Assembly: GCA_035547155.1 (NCBI GenBank)
Contig: DASZVJ010000138.1
Location: 1 to 12,310 of the forward strand
Reading direction: 5' to 3'
Source of the DNA: CAZNMF01 sp035547155
GTDB taxonomy: Bacteria; Acidobacteriota; Vicinamibacteria; Vicinamibacterales; SCN-69-37
Length of the DNA stretch: 12,310 bases
Of this stretch, positions 1 through 6,038 are shown piece after piece. The notes under the pieces are model-generated. The model saw nothing but the letters and a program-made list of their open reading frames with translations. It was not told the origin of the DNA and searched no databases. Positions within the stretch are counted from its first letter, which is position 1. Each line of letters opens with the position of its first letter. The position numbers and the translations under genes were made by a program.

Positions 1-563
1 GCATCGGTGGACGTCGCGTCCGCAACACGGCCGCTGCGGACGACGTTGTCCGCGACGATGACCGTGCCGGGCCTGGACAGCGCGATCGACGCCGTCAGAT
101 AGTCCGTGTAGCTGGGCTTGTCGGCGTCGATGAAGATCAAATCGAACGGTCCCGCGCCGTCAGCACGAAGCTGCGACAACGAGTCGACACCTTTGCCGAG
201 ACGGAGATCGACGAGGCTCGACACGCCGGCACGCGCAAAGTTGCCGCGCGCGACGTCAGCGTGACGCGGATCGATCTCGAGCGTGACGACGCATCCATCA
301 GCCGGCAGCGCCCGCGCAAGCCAGATCGTGCTGTAGCCGCCGAGCGTGCCGATCTCGAGAATCCGCCGCGCGCCGAGCATCTTCGCGAGCAGCCACAGCA
401 GCTTCCCCTGGCAGGGCGAGACATTGATCGACGGCAGCCCCGCGGCATCGCTCGCCGCGAGCGCGTCGTCGAGCGCGCGATCGGATGGGACGAACAGGTC
501 GCTGAAATACTGATCGACGGCGACCCAGCGATCGTCGGGTGTGCCGCCACTTGGACTGGACAT
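1..563 (-). CDS. SAM-dependent O-methyltransferase (family 3, COMT-like), 3' end beyond window
   Basis: This is a class I SAM-dependent O-methyltransferase of the catechol/caffeoyl-CoA type, a cytosolic enzyme that moves a methyl group from SAM to a hydroxyl, usually with a divalent metal. The 187 visible residues hold the SAM motif EIGTLGGYSTIWLA (70-83), the acidic end of the next strand LEID (95-98), the metal/catalytic segment FDLIFIDADK (140-149, Asp146) and ADNV (171-174, Asp172/Asn173). Family members are about 220 residues, so roughly 30-40 residues are cut off at the left edge. The start at 563 is fixed by a strong Shine-Dalgarno, GAGGAG, about 8 nt upstream. It is the last visible gene of a three-gene minus-strand unit, 11 nt after the lipoprotein gene. 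The fold and chemistry are clear from the motifs; the acceptor substrate cannot be told. Confidence 0.93.
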   Translation of the reverse strand, partial: MSSPSGGTPDDRWVAVDQYFSDLFVPSDRALDDALAASDAAGLPSINVSPCQGKLLWLLAKMLGARRILEIGTLGGYSTIWLARALPADGCVVTLEIDPRHADVARGNFARAGVSSLVDLRLGKGVDSLSQLRADGAGPFDLIFIDADKPSYTDYLTASIALSRPGTVIVADNVVRSGRVADATSTD

Positions 564-574
564 CTATGAGCTCC

Positions 575-1138
575 TCAATCGTGCGCGGGCGCCGGGCTCG
601 CGAGCTCCGCCACGATGCGTCGCGCGATCCGCGTGAGCAGGTCGCGTGATTCCGGACGGGCATTCTGCGTCGTCACGGTGAAATAGCCGGCGTCGCGCAC
701 GAGGACGTGCAACGACGCGCCGCCCACGAGCCACGCGTCGGTGCCGACGCCTGCGATAGCCGCTGTTGATCTGGGGAATTCATGCCGGTCACGATACCGA
801 CGCATCGCAGTCGCAAACGCCTCTGCACGAGACGACGCAAACGTCTCTGCACGCCGATCGGCCGGCACTTCGATCGCGATCGACCCGAACGGGCTCGACG
901 TGTCGTACCGACAGATCGTGCCTGCGCTCGACGCTCGTCCGCCGCGGCGTGCCTGAACAAGTTCCGCGATCGTCTCGGCGCGCGACGACGACGTGACCTC
1001 GAGCCCGCTAGTGATGGACATCTGCGCAGGCGTCAGCACGTCACAAGGATTGTCGGGAAGGCGACCTTGCATATGCGAAGGCCCCATGCGGGCACAGGCG
1101 ACGACGAGCGCGATCGCGAGCCCGGCACGCAGCGCCAT
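575..1138 (-). CDS. Putative secreted lipoprotein, DUF3558-like
   Basis: This 187-residue protein has a short hydrophobic leader (residues 5-14) ending in a possible lipobox, VVAC with Cys15, so it is probably exported and lipid-anchored. After the leader come NPCDVLTPAQ (30-39), ICRYDT (75-80) and a segment reading AGVGTDAWLVGG (129-140). This order, an early PC-x-x-LTP motif, a mid-protein C-x-Y and a late G-x-G-x-x-A stretch, resembles the DUF3558 family of exported proteins; Cys32 and Cys76 could form a disulfide. The start at 1138 follows a purine-rich GGGAAAGAG site inside the end of the upstream gene, and only 3 nt separate the two genes, so they are surely cotranscribed. The function is unknown. 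The DUF3558 assignment comes from pattern memory and is moderate; the exported nature is more secure. Confidence 0.78.
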   Translation of the reverse strand: MALRAGLAIALVVACARMGPSHMQGRLPDNPCDVLTPAQMSITSGLEVTSSSRAETIAELVQARRGGRASSAGTICRYDTSSPFGSIAIEVPADRRAETFASSRAEAFATAMRRYRDRHEFPRSTAAIAGVGTDAWLVGGASLHVLVRDAGYFTVTTQNARPESRDLLTRIARRIVAELASPAPAHD

Positions 1139-1141
1139 CGA

Positions 1142-1795
1142 TCACTCTTTCCCGCCGATCGCGGCATCGAGCTTCTTCAGCACCTCGTCATAGCGCGCGA
1201 CGAGTCTCGGCTCGATCAAATTGCAGTCGCCGAAGTAGAGCGACAGGGACGTCAGGAACGGGGCGGGGTTCGGAGCGTCGCCTTTCGCGTACATCACGTC
1301 CGTGATCGTCCGCGTGGCGTTGTCGAGCTGCCGCTGCACTGCGTACACCCCGGCGAGGTCCTGCGCGAGATTCTGATCGATGTCACCGAGCGACTGCGTC
1401 GCGATGGCGAGATCCCAGGCGGCGTACTCCAGAAAGGCGGGGCTCGTGCTCGTGGGAAGCACGAGATTTCGGCGCGCCCGATCGTCGATGGCGAGATATT
1501 CCTGAATCGACTTGAGTCCAGCCTCGTGCGTGTCTCGAACCGCCAGAACGGCGTCCCGGTTCCTGGCGATCTCTGCGCGGAAACGCCGCAGCGAGGCGGC
1601 CGCCAGCTCGCGCTGATGCGCGTGCTCGCGCCACTGCTCGCCGGCCAGACCGAGGAACACGCCAAGGCCGATCAGCAACACCTCGAGGCCGATCTTGGGC
1701 AGCGATCGCCGCCTCGGCCGCGGCGCCGGCGTCAGGGCCGTCGTCGTCGATCCTTCGTCGTGCTCGTCGAGATCGGGCACGTGGATGTCCGGCAT
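1142..1795 (-). CDS. Single-pass membrane protein of unknown function (DUF6090-like)
   Basis: This 217-residue protein has an acidic N-terminus, a basic patch PRPRRR (25-30) and one clear membrane helix at about 36-53 (LEVLLIGLGVFLGLAG). A charged amphipathic helix follows at once (EQWREHAHQREL). The rest (about 65-217) is mostly helical and presumably outside the membrane. A helix reading E-V-L-L-I-G-x-G-V-x-L-G-L followed by W-R/N-E is typical of DUF6090-like proteins of Bacteroidota and Acidobacteriota, whose role is unknown. It is the first gene of the minus-strand unit that continues with the lipoprotein and the O-methyltransferase. There is no clear Shine-Dalgarno before the ATG at 1795; a weak -10-like TACCAT lies 8 nt upstream (1804-1809), so translation could be leaderless. 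I do not recognise a function. Confidence 0.82.
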   Translation of the reverse strand: MPDIHVPDLDEHDEGSTTTALTPAPRPRRRSLPKIGLEVLLIGLGVFLGLAGEQWREHAHQRELAAASLRRFRAEIARNRDAVLAVRDTHEAGLKSIQEYLAIDDRARRNLVLPTSTSPAFLEYAAWDLAIATQSLGDIDQNLAQDLAGVYAVQRQLDNATRTITDVMYAKGDAPNPAPFLTSLSLYFGDCNLIEPRLVARYDEVLKKLDAAIGGKE

Positions 1796-1908
1796 GGCGC
1801 GCTATGGTAGCACCGCAGGCGCACAGCGGCGCCGGCGTTTACGCGGCAGCGCGCGTGCGATCGGCGAGGCTCCTGAGCGATGATGAGTGCGTTGACTCTG
1901 GAGACGCG

Positions 1909-2223
1909 ATGAAACACTTCCTGCTCATCTACGACTACGTGCCCGACTATCTCGAGCGCCGCACGCCGTTTCGGCCCGCGCACTTCGCGCTCGCCCAGAC
2001 CGCGGCCGAGCACGGCGATCTGTTTCTCGCCGGTGCGTGCACGGATGAGGGCACGCCGATCGGCGTCCTCGTCTTCAAGGTCGGTGATCGCAAAGCCGTC
2101 GAAGACTTCGCGCGCGCCGATCCCTACGTCGTCAACGGCGTCGTCACGAAGTGGCAGGTGCGCGAGTGGACGACGGTGCTGGGCAAGGACGCGCTGGCGC
2201 CGGTCGTCGCGCCGAAGCCATAG
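1909..2223 (+). CDS. YciI-like (YCII-related) domain protein
   Basis: This 104-residue protein is of the YciI/YCII-related type, a small alpha-beta ferredoxin-like fold. It opens with the typical beta strand MKHFLLIYDY, then YLERRTPFRPAHFALAQTA with His25, then the strand-turn LFLAGACTDEGTPIGVLVFK (38-57, Asp46), and ends with FARADPYVVNGVVTKWQVREW (68-88). The His/Asp pair matches the dyad proposed as the active site in the family, whose biochemical role is generally unsettled. The ATG at 1909 is preferred over an in-frame upstream codon at 1804 because TGGAG lies about 5 nt before it and the family begins at this strand. It lies divergent from the one-TM protein gene, and the four-cysteine protein gene follows 152 nt downstream. 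Family confidence is high; the substrate is unknown. Confidence 0.93.
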   Translation: MKHFLLIYDYVPDYLERRTPFRPAHFALAQTAAEHGDLFLAGACTDEGTPIGVLVFKVGDRKAVEDFARADPYVVNGVVTKWQVREWTTVLGKDALAPVVAPKP

Positions 2224-2375
2224 GGACGTGCGGGCCAGAGCCGCTGCGGGCTCATTGACTTCTCCGCGACGACGATGGCATCGTCGTCGACCGATGCAAC
2301 GAATCGCGATGCCGTCAGCTTCCGCGCCGGCAGGAGGTGCGAGATGACGTAGTCACTCGACCGGAGAACGCTCAC

Positions 2376-2684
2376 ATGAAGATCCGCATCATGGGCGGCA
2401 CCGCCCGCCACGACGAACCGTCACTCTGCCTCACCTGCCAGTCGGCCAAGATCGTACAGGGCCCGTCAGCCGGCGACGAGATCATTCGCTGCGCGCAAAT
2501 CGAAGCGCGCATCACCTTCAAGGTGACGTCTTGCTCCGAGTATCTGCACCGGACACATCCGTCGCTGTGGCACATGGAAGACATCGCCTGGATCCTTCGC
2601 ACGGATCCGAAGCGGAAGCAGATCGGATTCGTCCGCGCGCGCGAGCTGCGGACGAGCATTCGACACGTGCTCGACGAAGACTGA
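2376..2684 (+). CDS. Small four-cysteine protein of unknown function
   Basis: This 102-residue soluble protein has four cysteines in its N-terminal half: C18-x2-C21 (CLTC), C39 (IIRCAQ) and C53 (VTSCSEY). That is a good arrangement for a zinc or iron-sulfur site, although no metal can be proved. The C-terminal half carries HRTHPSLWHMEDIAW and a basic stretch KRKQIGFVRARELR, and there is no signal peptide or membrane helix. The ATG at 2376 has GGAG 9 nt upstream. An in-frame GTG at 2337, also with a GGAG just before it, would add 13 residues, but the strand-like MKIRIMGG looks like the natural N-terminus. It converges with the VOC protein gene, 22 nt apart. I do not recognise the family; a small zinc-ribbon-like protein is one possibility. 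Confidence 0.8.
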   Translation: MKIRIMGGTARHDEPSLCLTCQSAKIVQGPSAGDEIIRCAQIEARITFKVTSCSEYLHRTHPSLWHMEDIAWILRTDPKRKQIGFVRARELRTSIRHVLDED

Positions 2685-2706
2685 ATTGTCCGGGCCTAGC
2701 GCGACG

Positions 2707-3066
2707 TCAGCGCCGAAACGCGCGGCTCGAAATCGAGATCGAGTTCTTGTCCGGATCCTTCGCGTTCGCAAAGGCGTAGCCATCGGCTTGATGCGTGGCG
2801 CCGAACATCAAGCCCTTCGCGGCGGCGTCGCGCTTGAATGCGTCGACATCCGGCACGGCGAAGACGAGCTTCACGCCGACCTGCCCGAGCTTCACGCCCT
2901 TCGCCGCCTGATGGATGGCGATCCACGCCCCACCATCTGGCGACGTCAGCTCGAACAGACGCCCGTCGGGATCGCGCGCGATCTGAAATCCGAAGAACCG
3001 CGCGTAGAACGTGGCCGTGCGCTCCATGTCACGCGCGTAGATCAGCACCGTCGCCAGTGTCGTCAC
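2707..3066 (-). CDS. VOC family (glyoxalase/bleomycin-resistance fold) protein
   Basis: This 119-residue single-copy VOC protein consists of two beta-alpha-beta-beta-beta modules. The N-terminal half has the hallmark VLIYARDMERTATFYARFFGF (7-27), then the strand pair GRLFELTSPDGGAWIAIH (35-52). The second half has KLVFAVPDVDAFKRDAAAKG (66-85) and the closing KDPDKNSISIS (103-113). VOC proteins include glyoxalase I, dioxygenases and drug-binding proteins; the substrate cannot be assigned. The start is GTG at 3066, and its GTGA contains the TGA stop of the upstream acetyltransferase-DUF1801 gene (4-nt overlap), so the two are translationally coupled. Single VOC modules usually dimerise to form the active site; this is family knowledge, not seen here. 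The family call is secure. Confidence 0.93.
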   Translation of the reverse strand: MTTLATVLIYARDMERTATFYARFFGFQIARDPDGRLFELTSPDGGAWIAIHQAAKGVKLGQVGVKLVFAVPDVDAFKRDAAAKGLMFGATHQADGYAFANAKDPDKNSISISSRAFRR

Positions 3067-4016
3067 GCGGTGCGCAATCCCTTCTTCACGTCCGCCACGC
3101 GCGCTTTGACGAGGCGTTTGACGAGCGCGGCAGGAATCGGCTGCGCAAGTGGAAATCGGATCGTGCCTTTGGACGTCGCGTACCCCTCGATCTCAGTGGC
3201 GAGGTCGCGTTTGATCGCGGCGGTGATCGGATACAGGCTCGTGTGCCGTTTCCACGCGGCGAACCAGACGAGGATGCGACCGTCGAGGCGGATGGCTGGG
3301 ATGCCGTAGCTGAACGCATCCGTCGCCGACGCCGGAACGGCGGCTCTGATGGCCACGCGCAGGGCCTTGAGCGCGCGCCGCTGATCGGCCGGCAGCTTCG
3401 CGATGTATGCACGCAATCGCACCTTGTCCTCGCGAGCGCGCCTGGCGGCCGGTGACAAGCCTGCTCGCGACGCGGTCGTCTTCTTCTTCGTCACGCGCTG
3501 TCCTCTTGCGCCGCGGGCGGCCAGCGATGGCCGCACGAGATCTTTGCGATAGTTCCGGACGACGCCGGTCTCTTCGAAGCCGAGCGCCAGATGCGCCACG
3601 CGGCTCACGCGATTGTCGACGAGCGAGTCGGAGCCGAACTCGGTGCAACCCTGCTCGATGCCCCACTGCTCCGCCGCAGCAACGAGCGCCGTGCCGACGC
3701 CGGTGCGCCGCGCGTCCGGCACAACATACCAGCCTTCGAGATACGTGACGCGATCGGTCTCGCAGCTGTCGACGATGTTGCGGATGGAAAGCTCGACGAA
3801 CCCCCGCGGCGATCCGTTGACGTCGATGGCAATGAACGCGGCTTTGGGCTCGTGCCGACGGCCTGCGAAATAGCGATCGATGTCGTGGCGGTGCTCGTGC
3901 GTGCGGCCCTCCGGCCAGAGCGCGCAGCGCATCCGCAACCACGTCGATGCGTCGGATTTGGTCACAGGCCGGACGTGCACATCGCCGCCGCGGCGTGCGG
4001 CGCGCTCAGCGGACAT
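3063..4016 (-). CDS. Fusion: AAC(6')-like GNAT acetyltransferase + DUF1801 domain
   Basis: This 317-residue two-domain protein starts with a GNAT acetyltransferase (about 14-160) resembling aminoglycoside 6'-N-acetyltransferases. The segments are VRPVTKSDASTWLRMR (15-30), ALWPEG (32-37), YLEGWYVVPDARRTGVGTAL (92-111), which contains the acetyl-CoA binding R-x-x-G-x-G, and HLALGFEETGVVRNYRKDL (142-160). A basic linker (161-200) joins it to a DUF1801 (YdhG-like) domain: AFSYGIPAIRLDGRILVWFAAWKRH (234-258) and YATSKGTIRFPL (279-290). Acetylation of an aminoglycoside or similar amine is likely, but the real substrate is unknown. DUF1801 has no firm biochemical role. The start at 4016 overlaps the preceding gene by 11 nt; an in-frame ATG at 4103 would lie well inside that gene. 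Val175 (GTG, 3494) sits in a GTGA with an AGGA upstream, as if two genes had merged. Confidence 0.9.
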   Translation of the reverse strand: MSAERAARRGGDVHVRPVTKSDASTWLRMRCALWPEGRTHEHRHDIDRYFAGRRHEPKAAFIAIDVNGSPRGFVELSIRNIVDSCETDRVTYLEGWYVVPDARRTGVGTALVAAAEQWGIEQGCTEFGSDSLVDNRVSRVAHLALGFEETGVVRNYRKDLVRPSLAARGARGQRVTKKKTTASRAGLSPAARRAREDKVRLRAYIAKLPADQRRALKALRVAIRAAVPASATDAFSYGIPAIRLDGRILVWFAAWKRHTSLYPITAAIKRDLATEIEGYATSKGTIRFPLAQPIPAALVKRLVKARVADVKKGLRTA

Positions 4017-4236
4017 CGTTGGATCGCGGCGCACGAGGCCCGCTTCGCACGAAGCCGACGATGAGCGCGATGAGCCCGACGACCGGCCCAATCGCGAACG
4101 CACCGGTCATCGCGGCTTCGAGGGACGGATCGTGCGTGTTCGGCGTCAGCACCGACACGAGATACCCGCCGCCGAACGCGCCGACGACATAGCCGGCGAT
4201 GCCGCACGCGAGGGAGATGAGGAAGCGTTTGAACAT
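4006..4236 (-). CDS. Small two-TM membrane protein of unknown function
   Basis: This 76-residue protein has two membrane helices: about 5-29 (FLISLACGIAGYVVGAFGGGYLVSV, glycine-rich) and about 44-63 (MTGAFAIGPVVGLIALIVGF). Between them is a short polar loop, TPNTHDPSLEAA, and the tail RSGPRAPRSNDVR is basic and probably cytoplasmic. It lies 27 nt after the four-TM protein gene, and its last 11 nt overlap the start of the acetyltransferase fusion, so it belongs to that unit. The first helix carries several G-x3-G-like spacings that could promote helix packing. Nothing in it points to a specific function. Confidence 0.78.
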   Translation of the reverse strand: MFKRFLISLACGIAGYVVGAFGGGYLVSVLTPNTHDPSLEAAMTGAFAIGPVVGLIALIVGFVRSGPRAPRSNDVR

Positions 4237-4263
4237 CGGAAGGGTCGTGGCGCCGAATGTATC

Positions 4264-4653
4264 TCAGTCGGATGGATGGCCAGTCCATCTCGATTGACAT
4301 CTATTTACCGCGGCCGCAGACACAGCGACGGCCTCCAGGATCAACATCACGATGACTGGTCCATGCACGACGCCGCTCTGCAGCCACTCGGCCAGAGCGA
4401 AGCGTCCGTTCGTGGCGATTTGCTCCGCCAGGAACAGCGCCAGAACGAAGACGAGCGCAGTGGAGCGCCGGAGCGCGACGGCGACGATCGTGGCGTCCAC
4501 GCATGCCATGACCGCGTGTCGCCACGGCGGATACCCGGGCGGCGAGATGATCATCCCGCTCGCCGTCAGGACGAAGTTGACGGCATGTCCCAGGCCGCCC
4601 ACCGCAAAGCCGACGGCCGTCAACGTCGTGGCGAGGCGCAGCAGACGCGGCAT
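4264..4653 (-). CDS. Four-TM membrane protein of unknown function
   Basis: This 129-residue integral membrane protein has four hydrophobic segments: about 6-29 (RLATTLTAVGFAVGGLGHAVNF, with a His in the helix), 47-62, 65-81 (TALVFVLALFLAEQI) and 97-116 (HGPVIVMLILEAVAVSAAAV). ISPPGYPPWRHA (36-47) lies between the first two. I place the start at 4653 because MPRLLRL begins right before the first helix; in-frame starts further upstream would add a non-hydrophobic extension of 11-19 residues. A good -10-like TATAAG (4663-4668) lies 9 nt upstream of this ATG, with no clear Shine-Dalgarno, which fits a leaderless or nearly leaderless message. It heads the four-gene minus-strand unit. I do not recognise the family with confidence. 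Confidence 0.78.
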   Translation of the reverse strand: MPRLLRLATTLTAVGFAVGGLGHAVNFVLTASGMIISPPGYPPWRHAVMACVDATIVAVALRRSTALVFVLALFLAEQIATNGRFALAEWLQSGVVHGPVIVMLILEAVAVSAAAVNRCQSRWTGHPSD

Positions 4654-4740
4654 CGCGCTCAGCTTATATGAGGTCGCCGCGTTCATCACGCGTTGACATA
4701 CGAGTTGCACGGCATCCTGCGATACTCAAACGAGACCCGC
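4654..4740. promoter_or_regulatory. Divergent promoter region between four-TM protein and kinase genes
   Basis: This 87-nt gap separates two divergent genes and is clearly less GC-rich than its flanks. On the minus strand TATAAG (4668-4663) is a five-of-six match to a -10 box, 9 nt before the ATG at 4653. On the plus strand there is a perfect -35 consensus TTGACA (4693-4698) and an extended -10-like TGC-GATACT (4718-4726) before the ATG at 4741. The spacing between those two plus-strand boxes is 22 nt, longer than the usual 16-18, so they may not act as one sigma-70 promoter; the extended -10 could act alone. The assignment rests on consensus matching only. Confidence 0.35.
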
Positions 4741-5616
4741 ATGCCGAAGGCTGCGCCGCTCACCATCGATCCCTCGTCGCCGCCGTTCGATCGCTACACG
4801 CACGTGCGGTGGCTCGCGCCGGACCGGCGCGGGCAGGAATCGTACGGCCGAGGCCGGCATCACCTGTTCACGGCGCGCGAGAAGCACAATCCGGTCAACG
4901 TCCTCATCAAAGTGACGTCGAAGCCGGGCCTGGTCTACGAGCACGATCTCGACAACGAGCTGAGCAGCCTGACGACGATCAATCGCGAGCTGCCGGACTC
5001 GCGCTACTTCCCATTCGTCTACGACCACGGACGGTTGAAGGACAGCCGGCGCTTCCTGATCACGTCGCTGTTCGACGAGTTTCCTCTGGCGACAATCATC
5101 GGCACCGAGCCCGAACCGGCACTGCTCGTCAGAGATCTGCGCATCGGCATCGAGATCGCGCGAGCGCTCGACCAGCTTCACGGATTGGAGATCTTCCACG
5201 TCGATCTGAATCCGATGAACGTGCTCTATCGCACGGGCACGGATCGGCCGGTCGTCCGCATCATCGATTTCGAGTCGTCGTACGAGCGACGCCGCCACTC
5301 GACCGGTGTCTTCTACAGCCCGCCGACGACGGCCGGGTATTCGGCGTCGGAAGTCTCGCGCCAGCCACCCGACGCGCGCGCGGACGTGTTCTCGCTGGGC
5401 TCGGTGCTCTACACGCTGTTGGCGGGCTATCGCTGGTCGGCGAGAGCCGACGTTCGCGGACGCATTGCGGCCGACGAGACGCTCGACGCGGATCTCAAGA
5501 ACGCGCTGCTGCGCGCCGTCGATCCGAAGCCAGAGCGCCGCTTCGCGACCGTCGAGCAATTCGAGTCCGCGCTCGGCGCGTACCTGGAAAGCATCTGGCC
5601 GGGGCGACGGTGGTAG
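4741..5616 (+). CDS. Atypical stand-alone Ser/Thr protein kinase-like protein (HVDLN / DFE)
   Basis: This 291-residue cytosolic protein has the eukaryotic-like protein kinase fold and no PASTA, TM or other added domain. Landmarks are: ATP-anchoring Lys57 in NVLIKV; probable helix-C Glu73; catalytic loop HVDLNPMN (153-160) with Asp155 and Asn160; metal-binding Asp176 in DFESS; an APE-like ASE (202-204); helix-F Asp215 in DVFSLGSVLYTLLAG; and the late Arg266/Arg267 in PERRFATVEQF. Two deviations stand out. The usual Lys of HRDLKPxN is Asn157, and DFG is DFE. The glycine-rich loop is also poorly conserved (APDRRGQESYGRGRH). The metal and catalytic Asp residues remain, so activity is possible but unproven. 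I chose ATG 4741; a TTG at 4693 would add 16 residues but overlaps a TTGACA box. Substrate unknown. Confidence 0.9.
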   Translation: MPKAAPLTIDPSSPPFDRYTHVRWLAPDRRGQESYGRGRHHLFTAREKHNPVNVLIKVTSKPGLVYEHDLDNELSSLTTINRELPDSRYFPFVYDHGRLKDSRRFLITSLFDEFPLATIIGTEPEPALLVRDLRIGIEIARALDQLHGLEIFHVDLNPMNVLYRTGTDRPVVRIIDFESSYERRRHSTGVFYSPPTTAGYSASEVSRQPPDARADVFSLGSVLYTLLAGYRWSARADVRGRIAADETLDADLKNALLRAVDPKPERRFATVEQFESALGAYLESIWPGRRW

Positions 5617-5629
5617 AGCGAACGGTGCG

Positions 5630-5974
5630 TCAGAGGTCTGTGCGATCGCCGTGCGAGCGCGGAGCCGAAATGACCAGGAACGAGACGTCTGCCGACGATT
5701 CGTTGACGAACTGATGCGGCGCGCCTGGAGCGATTTCGATCCCTTGATGGGATTTGAGCGCGAACCGGACGCCGTCGATCTCGATCACCGCCTCGCCTTC
5801 GAGAACGAAGAAGAACTGCCGCGCGTGCGCGTGGAAATGGCGACGCTCGCGATCGCCAGACGGCACGCGCTCCTGAATCACGCTGAGGTCAGCGCGATCG
5901 AGCAGGCGCCATCCCTCGCTCTTCGCGCCCCACTGATAGGGCTCGCACGAGTCGACGTCGACGATGTGCGCCAC
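5630..5974 (-). CDS. Cupin-2 domain protein, small single-domain
   Basis: This 114-residue protein is a single cupin barrel. Motif 1 fits G(x)5HxH(x)4[E]x6G: Gly40, His46, His48, Gly60, but the expected Glu is Gln53 (HARQFFFVLEGEA). Motif 2 is PGAPHQFVN (83-91) with His87 and Asn91. The His residues could bind a metal; the Glu-to-Gln change is common in some small cupins and leaves the function open. The start is taken as GTG at 5974 because GAGG lies 5 nt upstream and the protein then begins MAHIVDVDS, a usual beginning for the family. GTG at 6007 would add 11 arginine-rich residues. It lies 64 nt after the topoisomerase gene on the same strand and converges with the kinase gene, 13 nt apart. 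The substrate is not evident. Confidence 0.88.
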   Translation of the reverse strand: MAHIVDVDSCEPYQWGAKSEGWRLLDRADLSVIQERVPSGDRERRHFHAHARQFFFVLEGEAVIEIDGVRFALKSHQGIEIAPGAPHQFVNESSADVSFLVISAPRSHGDRTDL

Positions 5975-6010
5975 GTATGCCTCAATGCGCCGAAGGCGCC
6001 TCCACACCTC

Positions 6011-6031
6011 GAAGTTCGAAGTTCGAAATTG
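6011..6031. repeat. Three-copy 7-bp tandem repeat (GAAGTTC)
   Basis: GAAGTTC, GAAGTTC and GAAATTG follow one another without a gap, giving two exact copies and one degenerate copy. The junctions create the palindrome TTCGAA twice. It lies just after the topoisomerase stop codon at 6039 (minus strand) and before the cupin start, in the only AT-rich patch of that junction. It could be a slippage product or a protein-binding site; a terminator is unlikely because no extended stem or T tract follows. Confidence 0.75.
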
Positions 6032-6038
6032 ACGCGCC

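Noticed and set aside
782..1810. A 342-codon open frame on the plus strand opposite the lipoprotein and one-TM genes
   Set aside because: Arg-rich shadow frame; the minus strand has proper signal and TM segments, tight gene spacing and ribosome binding sites.
2278..2297. GCATCG/CGATGC hairpin between the YciI-like and four-cysteine genes
   Set aside because: A 6-bp stem with an 8-nt loop and no T tract; such short inverted matches are expected in a sequence rich in CGATCG-like words.
2344..2352. ATG-ACG-TAG mini-frame after a GGAGG site upstream of the four-cysteine gene
   Set aside because: Only two codons. It could be chance in GC-rich DNA, and the site may instead serve the alternative GTG at 2337; no attenuator structure is visible.
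3063..3494. Annotating the DUF1801 domain as a separate gene started at GTG 3494
   Set aside because: There is no stop between it and the acetyltransferase domain in the same frame, so the sequence as given encodes one protein. The separate product is kept only as a possibility in the finding.
4693..4721. Classical sigma-70 promoter with 17-nt spacing from TTGACA
   Set aside because: The hexamers at 16-18 nt spacing (around CCTGCG) do not match a -10 box; the only candidate -10 is 22 nt away.
4726..5559. A long minus-strand open frame within the kinase gene
   Set aside because: The plus strand shows a full set of kinase motifs; the antisense product is low-complexity Arg/Val/Asp sequence.
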